NCBI GenBank assembly: GCA_035582835.1
Contig: JAYKAV010000112.1
Span: 4,674,361 to 4,738,360 of the forward strand
From: Phoebastria nigripes
Lineage: Eukaryota; Chordata; Aves; Procellariiformes; Diomedeidae
Direction: 5' to 3'
Length of the DNA stretch: 64,000 nucleotides
The translations under genes were made by a program, and so were the position numbers. Below the pieces are notes generated by a model that saw nothing but the letters and a program-made list of their open reading frames with translations, made no database searches and was not told the DNA's origin. Below, piece after piece: positions 63,301-64,000 of the stretch (the first letter of the stretch is position 1; each line of letters begins with the position of its first letter).

Positions 63301-64000
63301 ACTCCGAGTGTCACATACACATATCGACTGAGAGCATGTTTTGTTGGCTTTACCTTTCTATAACTTTCTAATTTTGCAATAACTAACCACATTTTTACTC
63401 TGCTACAGTAAACTTGTTTTCTTTTCTAGGTTTGATTGATGCTTCAGTGGAATCAGGTAGATTTGAAGTCTGGCATGTGCTTTTTTTTTTTTTAACATTA
63501 ACAACCAAATAAAGCAGAGCACGCTGCAGATCCTTAGGATACCTGGAAAGGAGGGCAAATTTGGAACTCTGAAGATGAAGATATGTTTCCTGCCAGCGTG
63601 CCAAGGTCAGTTTTACTGCTAGTATTGCTAGTCTTCTCTTGCAAAAGGAAAACAGCACTCTCCTGATGAGGAAAAATTAGTACAGATACAGATCTTGATT
63701 CCAGGCATCCCAAACTATCCCATTTATTCCCATTCATGCCTACAGATAACAAAGGTAATTTTCTATCATCCACAAACCAACTGCAGACATACTCTATTTT
63801 TTGTCCTCATGAGAAACACCAGAAAGCTCCCAGAGTTTGAGCACCTTGGTAAAAATGTTTGAGGTCAGTCCTTAGATCTATTTAAGCNTAGGGCCTTACT
63901 AATATTGCCACAATTAACACTGAATGTACTCTTTAGCTCCTGGTCCAAACAAATGTCTCTGATCTTTACCAAACACATAAAAGTACACTAACGGTCTGAT
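60345..64000 (-). other. RNF149 intron 1 (partial), no exon recognised
   Basis: No frame on the minus strand encodes the expected signal peptide and PA-domain start, so exon 1 should be further right. An A-rich run (60360-60380) lies just upstream of the exon 2 acceptor on the genomic strand and gives a T-rich tract in the transcript. A 38-base purine-rich stretch occurs at about 61408-61445. The rest is AT-rich, with scattered single Ns. Confidence 0.6.

Noticed and set aside
50274..64000. Search for a box C/D snoRNA in RNF149 introns (as I recall, human RNF149 hosts SNORD89)
   Set aside because: Minus-strand C-box-like words occur (55859-55865, near 60075 and near 54086), but none has a D box at proper spacing with a terminal stem. 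It may lie in the part of intron 1 outside the window.

Overview
This is a vertebrate nuclear window, and the repeats point to a bird. There is a CR1 3' end with the avian-style terminal motif at 59.26-59.38 kb, a solo ERVL-type LTR of an avian family at 43.5-44.1 kb, and small GC-rich promoter islands broken by assembly gaps. The coding content matches the vertebrate gene order TBC1D8 - CNOT11 - RNF149. I recognised the genes by recalled similarity to the human proteins and by splice-site reading, not by a database search.

Layout. (1) 1-3761 is intron 1 of TBC1D8 (minus strand). Its first coding exon is at 3762-3888, inside a CpG island (about 3.06-4.56 kb) that contains a 173-base gap (3912-4084). 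(2) About 4.6-27.4 kb is a 23 kb intergenic interval between the TBC1D8 and CNOT11 promoters. I found no convincing gene there, only old repeats: MIR-like SINE traces, one divergent CR1 piece and one well-recognisable 1.1 kb ancient CR1-type LINE. (3) About 27.4-41.8 kb is CNOT11 (plus strand), with seven coding exons and a clean polyadenylation signal. Its CpG-island promoter and the first part of the reading frame lie in a 357-base gap (27788-28144). (4) 41.8-44.3 kb is a tail-to-tail interval holding the solo LTR. (5) About 44.3-60.3 kb is the 3' part of RNF149 (minus strand). It carries the last six coding exons (transmembrane segment, RING-H2 finger, C-terminal tail) and a possibly long 3' UTR. 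RNF149 exon 1, which encodes the signal peptide and PA domain, should lie beyond 64 kb.

Functions. TBC1D8 belongs to the TBC Rab-GAP family, CNOT11 is a subunit of the CCR4-NOT deadenylase complex, and RNF149 is a membrane-anchored PA-TM-RING ubiquitin ligase. They are neighbours by conserved synteny, and nothing in the sequence suggests joint regulation. All exon junctions of CNOT11 and of the visible part of RNF149 keep frame with GT-AG introns, so both look like intact genes. I found no new multi-gene system. The points most worth checking are the gap-hidden N-terminus of CNOT11, the LTR between two convergent gene ends, the unresolved 3' end of RNF149, and a 158-codon intergenic reading frame at 7.6-8.1 kb.
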